From: Halioglobus sp.
GTDB lineage: Bacteria; Pseudomonadota; Gammaproteobacteria; Pseudomonadales; Halieaceae
Assembly (NCBI GenBank): GCA_002699145.1
Contig: PABK01000058.1
Span: 52,203 to 116,202 of the forward strand
DNA length: 64,000 nt
Reading direction: 5' to 3'
The notes under the pieces are model-generated. The model was not told the DNA's origin and searched no databases. It saw only the letters and a program-made list of their open reading frames with translations. Made by a program: the position numbers and the translations under genes. Below, one piece after another: positions 10,908 to 21,158 of this stretch. Each line of letters opens with the position of its first letter. The stretch's first letter is position 1.

Positions 10908-11657
10908 TCAGTCGTGCGCGGCGGTGAAGACACCGTCCAGCGACGGCAGGTCGTCGAAGGCGCGGCGGATGTTCTCGTCCCAGCTGCGACGCAACTCCAC
11001 CAGGTAGGGGTCGATCTCCTCCAGTTTCGCGTATAGAGCGGGTTCGTCCAGGGCGTCCCGGCGGTAAAACAGTAACTCGATGGGCGGTCCCACCGTGGCG
11101 TTGCTGCGCATGGTCGAGTCCATGGACACCAGGGCGCAGCGCATCGCCGTCTCGTGAGGGGTGTCGGGGCGGATGATGCGGTCGAGTATGGGTTTGCCGT
11201 ACTTGGTCTCGCCGATCTGCAGGAAGGGGTACTGGTCGGATACCGTAATGTGATTGCCCTCGGGGTAGATCAGGTACATCTCCGGGTCATGACCCTTGAT
11301 CTGGCCACCGAGGATGAACGTCGCCTCCGCATTGAAACCCGCCGTGGGCCCGCCTTCCTTGAACCGCCCCAGCTCCTGCAGGCCGAGCTCACCGATGTAG
11401 TCGGCCACCTCGGAGACGTACTGCGCCTTGGCGATACTCTGCGGCGCATCCTCCTTCAGGTCGCGCTCCATACGCGCCAGCACCGCCTGGCTGGTCGCCA
11501 GGTTACCCGCGGTCACCACCATGAGCTGGCGCTCGCCGGCCACCGAGAAGCGGTGCAGCTTGCTGTAGGTGCTGACCCGGTCGGCACCGGCGTTGGTGCG
11601 CGAGTCGGAGCAGAATACCAGCCCCTCGTCCAGCTTGATCCCGATACAATACGTCAT
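10908..11657 (-). CDS. Proteasome-type Ntn-hydrolase (Anbu-like peptidase)
   Basis: Internal Met start MTYCIGIKLDEGLVFCSDSRTNAGADRVSTYSKLHRF; Thr after the initiator Met and a proteasome beta-like core. Confidence 0.87.
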   Translation of the reverse strand: MTYCIGIKLDEGLVFCSDSRTNAGADRVSTYSKLHRFSVAGERQLMVVTAGNLATSQAVLARMERDLKEDAPQSIAKAQYVSEVADYIGELGLQELGRFKEGGPTAGFNAEATFILGGQIKGHDPEMYLIYPEGNHITVSDQYPFLQIGETKYGKPILDRIIRPDTPHETAMRCALVSMDSTMRSNATVGPPIELLFYRRDALDEPALYAKLEEIDPYLVELRRSWDENIRRAFDDLPSLDGVFTAAHD

Positions 11658-11796
11658 GGTGTTCCTGTGCTGCCCCCATTGCCGACACGGCGGGAGTGGA
11701 GCATAAGTCCTGCGCCGGGGAAAAGCCAATACAGCAAATCCGGCGCAACATCTGCTAGAATCCGCGCCTCCCAACTGCGAACGAAACCGCTCTACC

Positions 11797-13461
11797 ATGG
11801 CCCAGTACGTCTACACCATGAACAGGGTCGGCAAGATAGTGCCGCCCAAGAAAACCATCCTGGAAGACATCTCCCTGTCGTTCTTCCCCGGCGCCAAGAT
11901 CGGCGTGCTGGGCCTGAACGGTGCGGGCAAGTCCACCCTGCTGCGCATCATGGCCGGCATCGACACGGACATCCTCGGCGAGGCGCGCCCGCAGCCGGGC
12001 ATCAAGATCGGCTACCTGCCGCAGGAGCCGCAGCTCAATCCCGACAAGGACGTGCGCGGCAACGTCGAGGAGGGCGTACAGGAAGCCATCGACGCCCTCG
12101 CCGGCCTGGAGCAGGTCTACGCGGACTACGCCGAGCCGGACGCCGACTTCGACGCCCTGGCCAAGGAGCAGGCGCGCCTGGAGGACATCATCCAGGCCAG
12201 CGACGCGCACAACCTGGACCACCGCCTGGAGGTCGCGGCCGACGCCCTGCGCCTGCCCCCCTGGGACGCCGACGTGAGCACCCTGTCCGGGGGCGAGAGG
12301 CGGCGCGTGGCCCTGTGCCGCCTGCTGCTGTCCAGCCCGGACATGTTGTTGCTGGATGAGCCGACCAACCACCTGGACGCCGAGAGCGTGGGTTGGCTGG
12401 AACGCTTCCTGCACGATTTTCCCGGCACCGTGGTGGCGATCACGCACGACCGTTATTTCCTCGACAACGCCGCCGGCTGGATTCTCGAACTGGACCGCGG
12501 CCGCGGCATTCCCTACGAGGGCAATTACTCCACCTGGCTGGACGCCAAGGAGCAGCGCCTGGAACAGGAACAGCGCCAGGAAGCCTCCCACCAGAAAGCG
12601 ATCAAGGCCGAACTGGAGTGGGTGCGCAGTAATCCCAAGGGACGCCAGGCGAAGAGCAAGGCGCGCCTGCAGCGCTTCGAGGAACTGCAGTCGCAGGAGT
12701 TCCAGCAGCGCAACGAGACCAACGAGATCTACATCCCCCCGGGCGAGCGCCTGGGTGACAAGGTCATCGAGGTACAGGACCTGAAAAAAACCTTTGGCGA
12801 GCGCCTGCTGTTCGACGGCGTCTCCTTCTCCGTGCCCAAGGGCAGCATCGTCGGCATCATCGGCGCCAACGGCATGGGCAAGTCCACCCTGTTCAAGATT
12901 CTCACCGGCGCCGAGCAGGCCGACGGCGGCCAGGTGGAGCTGGGCGAGACCGTGCAGCTGGGTTACGTGGACCAGTCCCGCGACGACCTAGACGGCAGCA
13001 AAACGGTGTGGGAGGAGGTGTCCGACGGCCAGGACATCCTGCGCATCGGCAGCTACGAGGTGCCCTCGCGCAGCTACCTCGGGCGCTTCAATTTCAAGGG
13101 CTCGGACCAGCAGAAATACGTCAGGGACCTGTCCGGCGGCGAGCGCAACCGCCTGCACCTGGCAAAACTGCTCAAGCAGGGTGCCAACGTGTTGCTGCTC
13201 GACGAACCGACCAACGACCTCGACGTGGAAACCCTGCGCGCCCTGGAGGAGGCCCTGCTGGCCTTTCCCGGCGCGGCGCTGGTCATCTCCCACGACCGCT
13301 GGTTTCTCGACCGTATCGCCACGCACATCCTGGCCTACGAGGACGACGGCGGGGTGGTCTTCCACGAGGGCAATTTCTCCGACTACGAGGAGGCGCGCAA
13401 GGCGCGCCTCGGCGCGGCAGCCGAGCAGCCGCAGCGCGTCAAGTACCGCAAGCTCAAGTAG
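11797..13461 (+). CDS. ettA: Energy-dependent translational throttle protein EttA (ABC-F)
   Basis: 554 aa, two ABC domains ([32 protein letters not shown]), [11 protein letters not shown] and [15 protein letters not shown] linker. Confidence 0.95.
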   Translation: MAQYVYTMNRVGKIVPPKKTILEDISLSFFPGAKIGVLGLNGAGKSTLLRIMAGIDTDILGEARPQPGIKIGYLPQEPQLNPDKDVRGNVEEGVQEAIDALAGLEQVYADYAEPDADFDALAKEQARLEDIIQASDAHNLDHRLEVAADALRLPPWDADVSTLSGGERRRVALCRLLLSSPDMLLLDEPTNHLDAESVGWLERFLHDFPGTVVAITHDRYFLDNAAGWILELDRGRGIPYEGNYSTWLDAKEQRLEQEQRQEASHQKAIKAELEWVRSNPKGRQAKSKARLQRFEELQSQEFQQRNETNEIYIPPGERLGDKVIEVQDLKKTFGERLLFDGVSFSVPKGSIVGIIGANGMGKSTLFKILTGAEQADGGQVELGETVQLGYVDQSRDDLDGSKTVWEEVSDGQDILRIGSYEVPSRSYLGRFNFKGSDQQKYVRDLSGGERNRLHLAKLLKQGANVLLLDEPTNDLDVETLRALEEALLAFPGAALVISHDRWFLDRIATHILAYEDDGGVVFHEGNFSDYEEARKARLGAAAEQPQRVKYRKLK

Positions 13462-13466
13462 TCGCC

Positions 13467-14279
13467 GTGCTGGATACGGACGCGTTCTACGCCCTGCTGC
13501 GCCCGCGCGCCGCGGGCGAGGACCGGTTTATCGCGCAATCCCTGCCCCTGCCCGCGCCGAATATCTTCGGCGGCCAGTTGCTGGCGCAGGTGCTGGCCGC
13601 GGCGGCGGCGACGCTGCAGGAGCCGCGCCCGGTGCACTACCTGCAGGCCAGCTTCGTCGCCCCCGGGGACCCGGCGGCCGAGCTGGCATTCCACGTGACG
13701 CGCACCCGCGACGGACGCAGCACCAGCCACCGCGTGGTGGAAGTGCGCCAGTCCGGGCGCGTACTGCTGACCGCGACGCTCTCCTTCCAGGCGCCCTCGC
13801 CGGGTTACCGGCACCAGGTGGACATGCCCGCGGTGGAGACAGCGGAGACGCTGCTGCGCGACCCCGCCAATGTGGTCGACTACGCCGGCGAGGTGGAGAA
13901 CTTCCCGTTCATCGTGCTAGAGCAGCCGGGCGACAGCGAGCCCGTCGCCGCGGTCTGGTCACGGCCGCGACAGGAGGCGCCGGCGGACCCGCTGTTGCAC
14001 CAGATGCTGTTTGCCTTCCAGTCCGACCTGGCCATTCTGCAGGCGGCCCTGCGCCCACACAGCCTGGACTGGGACGAGCCGGGCCTGGCCATAGCCACCA
14101 TGAACCACTCCATCTGGTTTCACGCCGCGCTGGATATCAACAACTGGCTGCTCACGCACAGCGTGTCGCCGGCCACCGCGGGCGGGCGCGGCCTGTGCTT
14201 GGCGAACGCCTTCGGCGCCGACGGCGAGCTGCTCGCCACCCTGGCGCAGGAGGGGATCATCCGGCACAAACCCGGTTGA
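13467..14279 (+). CDS. Acyl-CoA thioesterase II family protein (TesB-like)
   Basis: GTG start just after ett[27 protein letters not shown]...[40 protein letters not shown]. Confidence 0.88.
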
Positions 14280-14359
14280 ACTGCACTGCGCGCGCACTCG
14301 CATTGCAGGCTGGGCCGCTGGTATAGTGACGCCTGAACCAGGCATGCAAGAGTACACCC

Positions 14360-14722
14360 ATGGCCGAACTCCACAGCGAAAGGCGCCGCTTCACGCGCGT
14401 CGAACTCGCCCTGCCGGTTGAAGTACACCAGGGCGGCAGCGTCTGGCACCAGAGCCTGATCGACATCTCCCTGTCCGGCGTCGCCACGGACCAGCCACAG
14501 GACTGGGACGCGCAATATAACGAGCCTTTCACCCTGATCATCAAGCTGGACGAAGACAGCTCACTGGAGCTGCACGCCTACCTGCAGCACGTGAACGCAG
14601 GCCGCCTGGGCTTCTCTGTGGAACATGTGGACCGGGAGAATATCGAACCGTTGCGCGCGGTGCTCGAGGCGCACATGGACCTGGCCACGCTGCAGGAAGA
14701 ACTCACCCTGCTCGGCGACTAG
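14360..14722 (+). CDS. PilZ domain-containing protein
   Basis: 120 aa; RRRFTRVELALPVEV... DISLSGVA (RxxxR and D/NxSxxG PilZ motifs). Confidence 0.85.
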   Translation: MAELHSERRRFTRVELALPVEVHQGGSVWHQSLIDISLSGVATDQPQDWDAQYNEPFTLIIKLDEDSSLELHAYLQHVNAGRLGFSVEHVDRENIEPLRAVLEAHMDLATLQEELTLLGD

Positions 14723-14733
14723 CCAGCCGCCGC

Positions 14734-16119
14734 TCAGCTGTCCAGCGCCGCCAGCGCCTCCCCCAGTTTCGCCACCGCCAGCACCTGCATACCCGGGATG
14801 TCGCCTTTCGGGGCGTTGCCGCGCGGCACGATGGCGCGGCCGAAACCATGCTTGGCGCCCTCGGCCAGGCGCTCCTGGCCGCTGGGTACGGGGCGGATCT
14901 CGCCGGACAGGCCGACCTCGCCGAAGATCACCATGTCCGGGGGCAGCGGCCGGTCGCGGAAGCTGGAGACAATGGCCAGCAGCAGGGCCAGGTCGGCGCT
15001 GGTCTCCAGCACCTTGACGCCGCCGACCACATTGGCGAACACGTCCTGGTCGCCCACCTGCAGGCCGCCGTGGCGGTGCAGCACCGCCAGCAGCATCGCC
15101 AGGCGGTTCTGTTCCAGGCCCACCGCCACGCGGCGCGGGTTGCCCAGCTGGCTGTCGTCCACCAGCGCCTGGATTTCCACCAGCAGCGGCCGCGTACCCT
15201 CCCAGACCACCATCACCGCGCTGCCGGAGGCGGGTTCGGAGCCGCGCTCGAGGAAGATGGCCGAGGGATTCTTCACCTCGCGCATGCCGCCGTCGGTCAT
15301 GGCAAACACGCCCAGTTCGTTGACCGCGCCGAAGCGGTTCTTCTGCCCGCGCAGGGTGCGAAAGCGCGCGTCATCGGTGCCCTCGAGCAGGATGGAACAG
15401 TCGATCATGTGCTCCAGCACCTTGGGGCCGGCCAGGGAGCCGTCCTTGGTGACGTGCCCGACCAGGAACAGCACGGTGCCGGTCTGCTTGGCATGCCGGA
15501 TGAGGTAGGCGGCGCACTCGCGCACCTGGGACACGCTGCCCGGCGCGGAGCTCAGTTCGTCGCTGTGTACCACCTGGATGGAGTCGACCACCAGCACGCG
15601 CGGGTGGAATTCCTGCGTCGCGGCGACGATGGCCTCGACATTGGTCTCGGCCATCAGGCGCAGCCGGTCGGTGGGCAGCTGCAGGCGCGCGGCGCGCATC
15701 GCCACCTGCTGCAGCGACTCCTCGCCGGTGATGTACAGCGCCTCCATGTTCGCGGCCAGGTGGCACATCGTCTGCAGCAGCAGGGTGCTCTTGCCGGCGC
15801 CGGGGTTGCCGCCGACGAGGATCGCGCTGCCCGGCACCAGGCCGCCGCCGAGCACGCGGTCGAACTCCCCGGCGCCGGAGGAAAAGCGCGGCAGGTCCTG
15901 CAGGTCGATGTCGCGCAGGACGCGCGCGCTGTCCAGGCTGCCGGCGAAGCCGGCGCGCTTGCTCGCCGCGGAGGGCGCCGCCCGCGCCGCGCCCCGGGCG
16001 GGACCCAGCTTGATCTCCACCAGGGAGTTCCAGGCGCCGCAGTCACTGCACTGGCCCTGCCACTTGACGTAGTCGGAGCCGCAGTCGTTGCAGACGAAGG
16101 CGGTTTTCTGTTTGGCCAT
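14734..16119 (-). CDS. radA: DNA repair protein RadA
   Basis: 461 aa; zinc finger CNDCGSDYVKWQGQCSDCGAWN, Walker A GGNPGAGKST, KNRFG motif. Confidence 0.96.
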   Translation of the reverse strand: MAKQKTAFVCNDCGSDYVKWQGQCSDCGAWNSLVEIKLGPARGAARAAPSAASKRAGFAGSLDSARVLRDIDLQDLPRFSSGAGEFDRVLGGGLVPGSAILVGGNPGAGKSTLLLQTMCHLAANMEALYITGEESLQQVAMRAARLQLPTDRLRLMAETNVEAIVAATQEFHPRVLVVDSIQVVHSDELSSAPGSVSQVRECAAYLIRHAKQTGTVLFLVGHVTKDGSLAGPKVLEHMIDCSILLEGTDDARFRTLRGQKNRFGAVNELGVFAMTDGGMREVKNPSAIFLERGSEPASGSAVMVVWEGTRPLLVEIQALVDDSQLGNPRRVAVGLEQNRLAMLLAVLHRHGGLQVGDQDVFANVVGGVKVLETSADLALLLAIVSSFRDRPLPPDMVIFGEVGLSGEIRPVPSGQERLAEGAKHGFGRAIVPRGNAPKGDIPGMQVLAVAKLGEALAALDS

Positions 16120-16210
16120 GCGTACCCCGGTTGTTTACCTGCAGCGGTGTTTGCGCGCTGCCCACGTGGCTGCCGTCGCGCGGAGACGGCGGTTGGCGAA
16201 AAAAACCGCT

Positions 16211-16232
16211 TTCCCGCGCGCGCGGGAATGAC
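16211..16232. repeat. Short palindromic REP-like element (ttcccgcgcgcgcgggaatgac)
   Basis: Palindromic core TTCCCGCG...CGCGGGAA with GTCA flank; related copy in opposite orientation at 25206-25230. Confidence 0.5.
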
Positions 16233-16287
16233 GGCGCGGCGCAAAGGGGAGTATCCTAACAGCCTTACCCGAACCACCGGTACCACC

Positions 16288-17457
16288 ATGTCTGAATCCT
16301 CCCTGGTCCCCGAACGCCAGCTGGTGTTCTCGCCCACTCTGGCGGCGACCATCGGGCTGGAGGAGGCGGTGCTGCTGCAACACCTGCAGCAGGTCTTCGA
16401 GCACCAGGCAGCCAGCGAGCGCGGCGGCTACGCCTGGTACCGCGTCTCCCGCGAGCACCTGCTGCGCACGCTGCCTTTCTGGGACGTGGAGGCCCTGCAC
16501 CGCGTCAGCCGCAGCCTGGCGGACAAGGGCGTGCTGCGCATCGAGTCGCCGCCGCTGCTGTCCTGCGAGGAGCTGGTGTTCGCGGTGAACGAAAGCACGC
16601 AGCGCGCGCCTGCCGCGCTCTCCTCCGGCGCGCCCTTCGCCCCGTCCTCCGCCCCGTCCTCCGCCCCGCCGCCGAGCCCTGCAACGCCCGGCCGGCGCAG
16701 CGCGGGGCTGCTGCCGGTGCACTGGGCGCCCAGTGAGGACCTGCTGCAACTGCTGAGCCTGAACCACAACATACCGCGGCAGTTCGCCCTGGACCAACTG
16801 GAGGATTTCGTCTTTTACTGGCGCGAGCGCGGCGAGACCAGCCACGCCTGGGAGAACAAGTTCCGCCAGCACGTGCTCAGCCGCTGGCGGCACGAGCAAC
16901 AGTCCCGGGCGGAGGCGTTCCAGGCGCCCCAGGTGGCGCTGGACAAGCACTGGCAACCCAGCGCTGACGCCATGGACATCATGACCCGCGGCGGCATCGA
17001 GCGCGATTTCATCGAGCAGGCGATACCCGAGTTCGTGCTCTACTGGCGCGAGCGCGGCGCGCCGCCGAAAGAGCTCAACTCGAAATTCATCCAGCACATC
17101 CGCATGCAGTGGGCGCGCTACACCTCCAGCCTGCAGCACAGCACCGAGCCGCGGCGCATCAGCGACGACTGGCAGCCCTCGGCGGATGTCTTCGACATCC
17201 TGCAGCTGTCGCATATCGACGCCGACTTCGCGCGCTCGCTGCTGCCCGAGTTCATCGTATACTGGAAGGACAGCAACCAGGCGCACACGTCCTGGAACAG
17301 CAAGTTCCTGCAGCACGTGAAATACCACTGGGCCAGGCGCCACCAGCTCGCACAAACGGACAACACCCATGCCGGATACAAGGGACCTGGTCAATCAGGT
17401 CGCACAAGGGATAAGAGCCTCGAAGAGCACCTCAGCGACACCTCCTGGGCAAAATGA
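16288..17457 (+). CDS. DnaT-like ssDNA-binding domain protein with three DnaT-type repeats
   Basis: 389 aa from MSESSLVPERQ; three repeated units: ...WAPSEDLLQLLSLNHNIPRQFALDQLEDFVFYWRERGETSHAWENKFRQHVLSRWRH / WQPSADAMDIMTRGGIERDFIEQAIPEFVLYWRERGAPPKELNSKFIQHIRMQWARY / WQPSADVFDILQLSHIDADFARSLLPEFIVYWKDSNQAHTSWNSKFLQHVKYHWARR. Confidence 0.85.
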   Translation: MSESSLVPERQLVFSPTLAATIGLEEAVLLQHLQQVFEHQAASERGGYAWYRVSREHLLRTLPFWDVEALHRVSRSLADKGVLRIESPPLLSCEELVFAVNESTQRAPAALSSGAPFAPSSAPSSAPPPSPATPGRRSAGLLPVHWAPSEDLLQLLSLNHNIPRQFALDQLEDFVFYWRERGETSHAWENKFRQHVLSRWRHEQQSRAEAFQAPQVALDKHWQPSADAMDIMTRGGIERDFIEQAIPEFVLYWRERGAPPKELNSKFIQHIRMQWARYTSSLQHSTEPRRISDDWQPSADVFDILQLSHIDADFARSLLPEFIVYWKDSNQAHTSWNSKFLQHVKYHWARRHQLAQTDNTHAGYKGPGQSGRTRDKSLEEHLSDTSWAK

Positions 17458-18034
17458 GGGTCGCGGGGCCGGCGACGGCCTGGTCGATGCGATCAACCAG
17501 GTCTTCACCCTGTTCATGCTGAACTACCACAACCAGTTCTACGCCGCCTACCCCAACGACGCCCAGCTGAACCAGGTGAAACGGCTGTGGCTGGACGCCC
17601 TGGCGGACTTCAGCGTCGAGCAGGTGCTGCGCGGGGCCAAGCGCGCCATCGAACAGAGCGAGTATTTGCCCACCCTGCACCGCATGCTGGAGTGCTGCCG
17701 CCAGCGCCTGACCGCGGCCGGCCTGCCGCCCGCCCGCGACGCCTACATCGAGGCCTGCGCCGCCGGCTCGCCGAAATCCGCCCAGGCCTGGAGCCACCCC
17801 GCGGTGTACCTGGCGGGCCGCGACAGCGACTGGTACTTCCTCGCCAACAACCCGGAACGGGTCGCCCTGCCGGTGTTCACGCGGCACTACGACAACTACT
17901 GCGCGCGGGTGATGCGCGGGGAGAGCCTGGACATACCGGCGCCGGAAGCGCTGGAAACCAAACCCGCGGAACCCCTGTCACGGGAGGAGCAACTGGCGCA
18001 ACTGCAAAAGCTGCGCGAAGAGACCGGCCTCTAA
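17369..18034 (+). CDS. Replication protein P-like (phage lambda P-type helicase loader family)
   Basis: 221 aa; GLVDAINQVFTLFMLNYHNQFYAAYPNDAQLNQVKRLWLDALADFSVEQVLRGAKRAIEQSEYLPTLHRMLECC; overlaps the DnaT-like gene by 89 nt. Confidence 0.75.
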   Translation: MPDTRDLVNQVAQGIRASKSTSATPPGQNEGRGAGDGLVDAINQVFTLFMLNYHNQFYAAYPNDAQLNQVKRLWLDALADFSVEQVLRGAKRAIEQSEYLPTLHRMLECCRQRLTAAGLPPARDAYIEACAAGSPKSAQAWSHPAVYLAGRDSDWYFLANNPERVALPVFTRHYDNYCARVMRGESLDIPAPEALETKPAEPLSREEQLAQLQKLREETGL

Positions 18035-18047
18035 CGATGTAACCGAC

Positions 18048-18120
18048 GGCGCGGCGGGGACAGCCCTCCGGGGCTCGGACGGCCAGGATACTCACCCCGG
18101 AGGACTGTCCCCGCCGCGCC
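18048..18120. repeat. Large 26-bp imperfect inverted repeat (REP-like / bidirectional terminator candidate)
   Basis: Left arm ggcgcggcggggacagccctccgggg (18048-18073), right arm ccccggaggactgtccccgccgcgcc (18095-18120), one mismatch, 21-nt loop; sits between convergent genes. Confidence 0.8.
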
Positions 18121-18134
18121 CGACAACGCTATAA

Positions 18135-18176
18135 GCCCGGGCCCGGGTCCGGGTCCGGGTCCGGGTCCGGGTCCGC
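18135..18176. repeat. GC-rich hexanucleotide tandem repeat (CCGGGT)n abutting the dnaB stop codon
   Basis: gcccgggcccgggtccgggtccgggtccgggtccgggtccgc read directly. Confidence 0.9.
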
Positions 18177-19585
18177 TATGAATACTCGTCGTAAGCACCG
18201 CGCGCCAGGTTCTCGAAGCGCGTGTGCTGGCCCATGAAGGCCAGGCGGCAGGTGCCGATGGGGCCGTTACGCTGCTTGCCGATGATGATTTCGGCGACAC
18301 CCTTGTCCGGGGACTCCTCGTTGTACACCTCGTCGCGGTAGATGAACATGATGACGTCGGCGTCCTGCTCGATGGCGCCGGATTCGCGCAGGTCGGAATT
18401 CACCGGGCGCTTGTTCGGACGCTGCTCCAGCGAGCGGTTGAGCTGTGACAGCGCCACCATCGGCACGCGAAATTCCTTGGCGATGGCCTTGAGGCTGCGC
18501 GAGATCTCCGAGATCTCCGCGGTGCGCCCCTCGGAGGCGCCGGCGACGCGCATCAGCTGCAGGTAGTCGACCATGATCATGCCCAGGCCGTCGTTCTCAC
18601 GGAACACGCGGCGCGCGCGGCTGCGCACCTCGGTCGGCGTCAGCGCGGGGGTATCGTCGATGTACAGGGGCACGTCCTTGAGCTTGTTCACCGCGGCGCT
18701 GAGCTTGGGCCAGTCCTCCTGTTCCAGCTTGCCGTTGCGGATGCGCGTCTGGTCGATGCGGCCGACCGAGGACAACATACGCACGATGAGCTGGTCGGCG
18801 GGCATTTCCATGCTGAATACGAGGATGGGCTTGTCCTGGTTGAGCACCGCGTGCTCCACCAGGTTCATGGCGAAACTGGTCTTGCCCATGGAGGGACGGC
18901 CGGCGACGATCACCAGGTCGGAGGGCTGCAGCCCGGAGGTCATGCCGTCCAGTTCGAGGAAGCCGGTGCTCAGGCCGGTTATATCGCCGCCGGAGTTGAA
19001 CAACTCCTCGATACGCCCCACCGCGGACTTGAGCAGCGGGTTGACGTCGATGGGGCCGCCGGCTTTCGGGCCCTCCTCGGAGATCTGCATGATGCGCCGC
19101 TCGGCCTCGTCGATGAGTTCGACGGCGCTGCGCCCCTCGGGGCTGAAACCGCTCTCGGCGATCTCCTGGGCGGCGGCGATGAGCCGGCGCAGGCTGGCGC
19201 GCTCGCGCACCACCTGGGCGTAGGCGCGGATGTTCGAGGCGCTGGGCGTATTCTGCGCCAGCTCGGCCAGGTAGGGCAGCCCCCCCGCGGATTCCAGCTC
19301 GCCGGCGGCCTCCAGTTTGTCCGCCACGGTGATCACGTCGATCGGCTGCAGCGCCTCGGCGAGCTGGGCGACCTGGCGGAAGATCAGGCGGTGGCCGGGG
19401 CGATAGAAATCGCTCGCCGTGACCTCTTCGGCGACCGCGTCCCAGCCCTCCGCGGACAGCAGCAGGCCGCCGAGCACGGACTGCTCGGCCTCCACCGAGT
19501 GGGGCTGCATCTTGATGCGCGCGATGTCGCCGTCGGGCTGGAACGGGAGCTCGGAGACGTTGTCGGGGTAGTCCGGGTCGGCCAT
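18176..19585 (-). CDS. dnaB: Replicative DNA helicase DnaB
   Basis: 469 aa; VEAEQSVLGGLLL, Walker A AGRPSMGKTSFAMN, LSQLNRSLEQRPNKRPVNSDLRESGAIEQDADVIMF. Confidence 0.97.
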   Translation of the reverse strand: MADPDYPDNVSELPFQPDGDIARIKMQPHSVEAEQSVLGGLLLSAEGWDAVAEEVTASDFYRPGHRLIFRQVAQLAEALQPIDVITVADKLEAAGELESAGGLPYLAELAQNTPSASNIRAYAQVVRERASLRRLIAAAQEIAESGFSPEGRSAVELIDEAERRIMQISEEGPKAGGPIDVNPLLKSAVGRIEELFNSGGDITGLSTGFLELDGMTSGLQPSDLVIVAGRPSMGKTSFAMNLVEHAVLNQDKPILVFSMEMPADQLIVRMLSSVGRIDQTRIRNGKLEQEDWPKLSAAVNKLKDVPLYIDDTPALTPTEVRSRARRVFRENDGLGMIMVDYLQLMRVAGASEGRTAEISEISRSLKAIAKEFRVPMVALSQLNRSLEQRPNKRPVNSDLRESGAIEQDADVIMFIYRDEVYNEESPDKGVAEIIIGKQRNGPIGTCRLAFMGQHTRFENLARGAYDEYS

Positions 19586-19759
19586 GGTGGGAGCTTATCG
19601 CATCGGGCCGTTCAGGTTAACGGAATTGCCCGGCGAGCAAAAGGGATACCCGGCGCAGAAGCCGTGTCGTGTCGGGGCGCCGCGAACCCGCGGCGGGTGA
19701 GCGCCGCGCCCCGCTCGCCAACGCGGGCAGGGCGCGCCTGGTCACTGCGGGACGGTCGC

Positions 19760-20209
19760 TTACTCGGGGACGACCGCGAGTTGCACGTGCGCGGTGACGT
19801 CGCCGTGCACCTGGATGGCAATCTCGTAATCGCCCAGTTCGCGCAGGGCGCCCTCGGGCAGGCGCACTTCGGACTTGTCCACGATACAGCCCACCGCTTC
19901 GAGTGCGTCGGCGATGTCGCGGGTGCCGACGGAACCGAACAGCTTGCCTTCCTCGCCGGCGTTGGCCTTGATCTCGATCGGCTCCAGGGCATCGATGGCC
20001 TCGCCGCGGGCCTGCGCCTCGGCCAGGGTCTGCGCCGCGGCCGCCTCCAGTTCCGCGCGCCGCGCCTCGAACTCGGCCGTATTCGCGTCGGTGGCGGGTA
20101 CCGCCTTGCCCTGGGGAATGAGGTAGTTGCGGCCGAACCCGGCCTTCACGTCCACGGTGTCGCCGAGGTTACCCAGGTTGTTGATGTTTTCCAGCAGAAT
20201 GACTTGCAT
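19760..20209 (-). CDS. rplI: 50S ribosomal protein L9
   Basis: [40 protein letters not shown]. Confidence 0.97.
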   Translation of the reverse strand: MQVILLENINNLGNLGDTVDVKAGFGRNYLIPQGKAVPATDANTAEFEARRAELEAAAAQTLAEAQARGEAIDALEPIEIKANAGEEGKLFGSVGTRDIADALEAVGCIVDKSEVRLPEGALRELGDYEIAIQVHGDVTAHVQLAVVPE

Positions 20210-20261
20210 CGTTCCTTCCTCTTTTGCAGGGGTCGCCCCCTCGCGTCGTGTCTCGAATTCC

Positions 20262-21128
20262 TTACTGCCCGCTTTCCCCGGGCTCCCAGCGCCGGCGTAA
20301 ATCCAGCGCGCTATCCGCTACCGCCAGGCCCACCATCACCAGCTGCATGGGCACGAGCAGCCAGGCGCCGTAAAACAGCCACATGGCGCCGCGGCTCCAG
20401 CCGCGCAGCCTGGCGCGGGCATGCACCAGCCCCAGGCCGGCGAAGGTCAGCGGCACCACCGCCACCATCGCCCAGATACTCCAGGTCATCCCCTGCCCGG
20501 ACAGTACCAGCAGGGCCACCACCAGGCCGGCGCTCACAGCGAGCGGGTAGCGCAGCGCGCGGAACTCCGCGCCAAACCCTCCCGGGTTGTACAGGGCCGC
20601 CTGCCAGTAGCGGCCGAGCATCAGGCACAACAGCGACATGACCGCCACACCGCTGCCCATTAATCCGGCGATGGCCGCACTGCCGGGCCTGGGTAATTCC
20701 ATCGGGTTACCCGCCGCGGCCAGGGCCTCCTCGCGCAATACCATATATGGCTCGACGACCCGTTCCGACACCAGCGCCAGGTACTGCTCGCCCAGCGCCA
20801 GCATCAGGCCGCCGGCCAGCAGGGCGACGCCCACGCTGGCCAGGATCGCCGTCGCCAGGCTGACCGTGACACGCAGCACCATCGCCAGGGCGGCGGTGCC
20901 ACCGAGCAGGGCGAGGTAACTGCCGTCGCCCAGGGACCAGGCGATTACCGCCGCCGGCAGCAGCGCCCACAACAACACAAAGGCGCCTTCCGCCGCGCCG
21001 CGCCGCAGGGTAACCAGCGCAATCGCCGCCGCACTCACCCAGCTGAACAACAGGCTGGCCGACCCCAGCACCGCCACCAGCAGTGCCTGCGGGCGGCCGC
21101 GCATGATGAAACGGGCCAGGCCTTGCAC
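20262..21128 (-). CDS. DUF2232-like integral membrane protein
   Basis: 288 aa, multiple hydrophobic helices, located between rpsR and rplI as is common for this family. Confidence 0.7.
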   Translation of the reverse strand: MQGLARFIMRGRPQALLVAVLGSASLLFSWVSAAAIALVTLRRGAAEGAFVLLWALLPAAVIAWSLGDGSYLALLGGTAALAMVLRVTVSLATAILASVGVALLAGGLMLALGEQYLALVSERVVEPYMVLREEALAAAGNPMELPRPGSAAIAGLMGSGVAVMSLLCLMLGRYWQAALYNPGGFGAEFRALRYPLAVSAGLVVALLVLSGQGMTWSIWAMVAVVPLTFAGLGLVHARARLRGWSRGAMWLFYGAWLLVPMQLVMVGLAVADSALDLRRRWEPGESGQ

Positions 21129-21158
21129 GGCGTGTCTGTCTTGCCGCCGGGCGGCGCC

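Noticed and set aside
18135-18176. Considered as CRISPR-like array
   Set aside because: Units are 6 bp with no spacers; simple tandem repeat only. No CRISPR array seen in the window.
18851-20641. 596-aa plus-strand ORF
   Set aside because: Antisense across dnaB, rplI and DUF2232-like genes; no domain-like segments.
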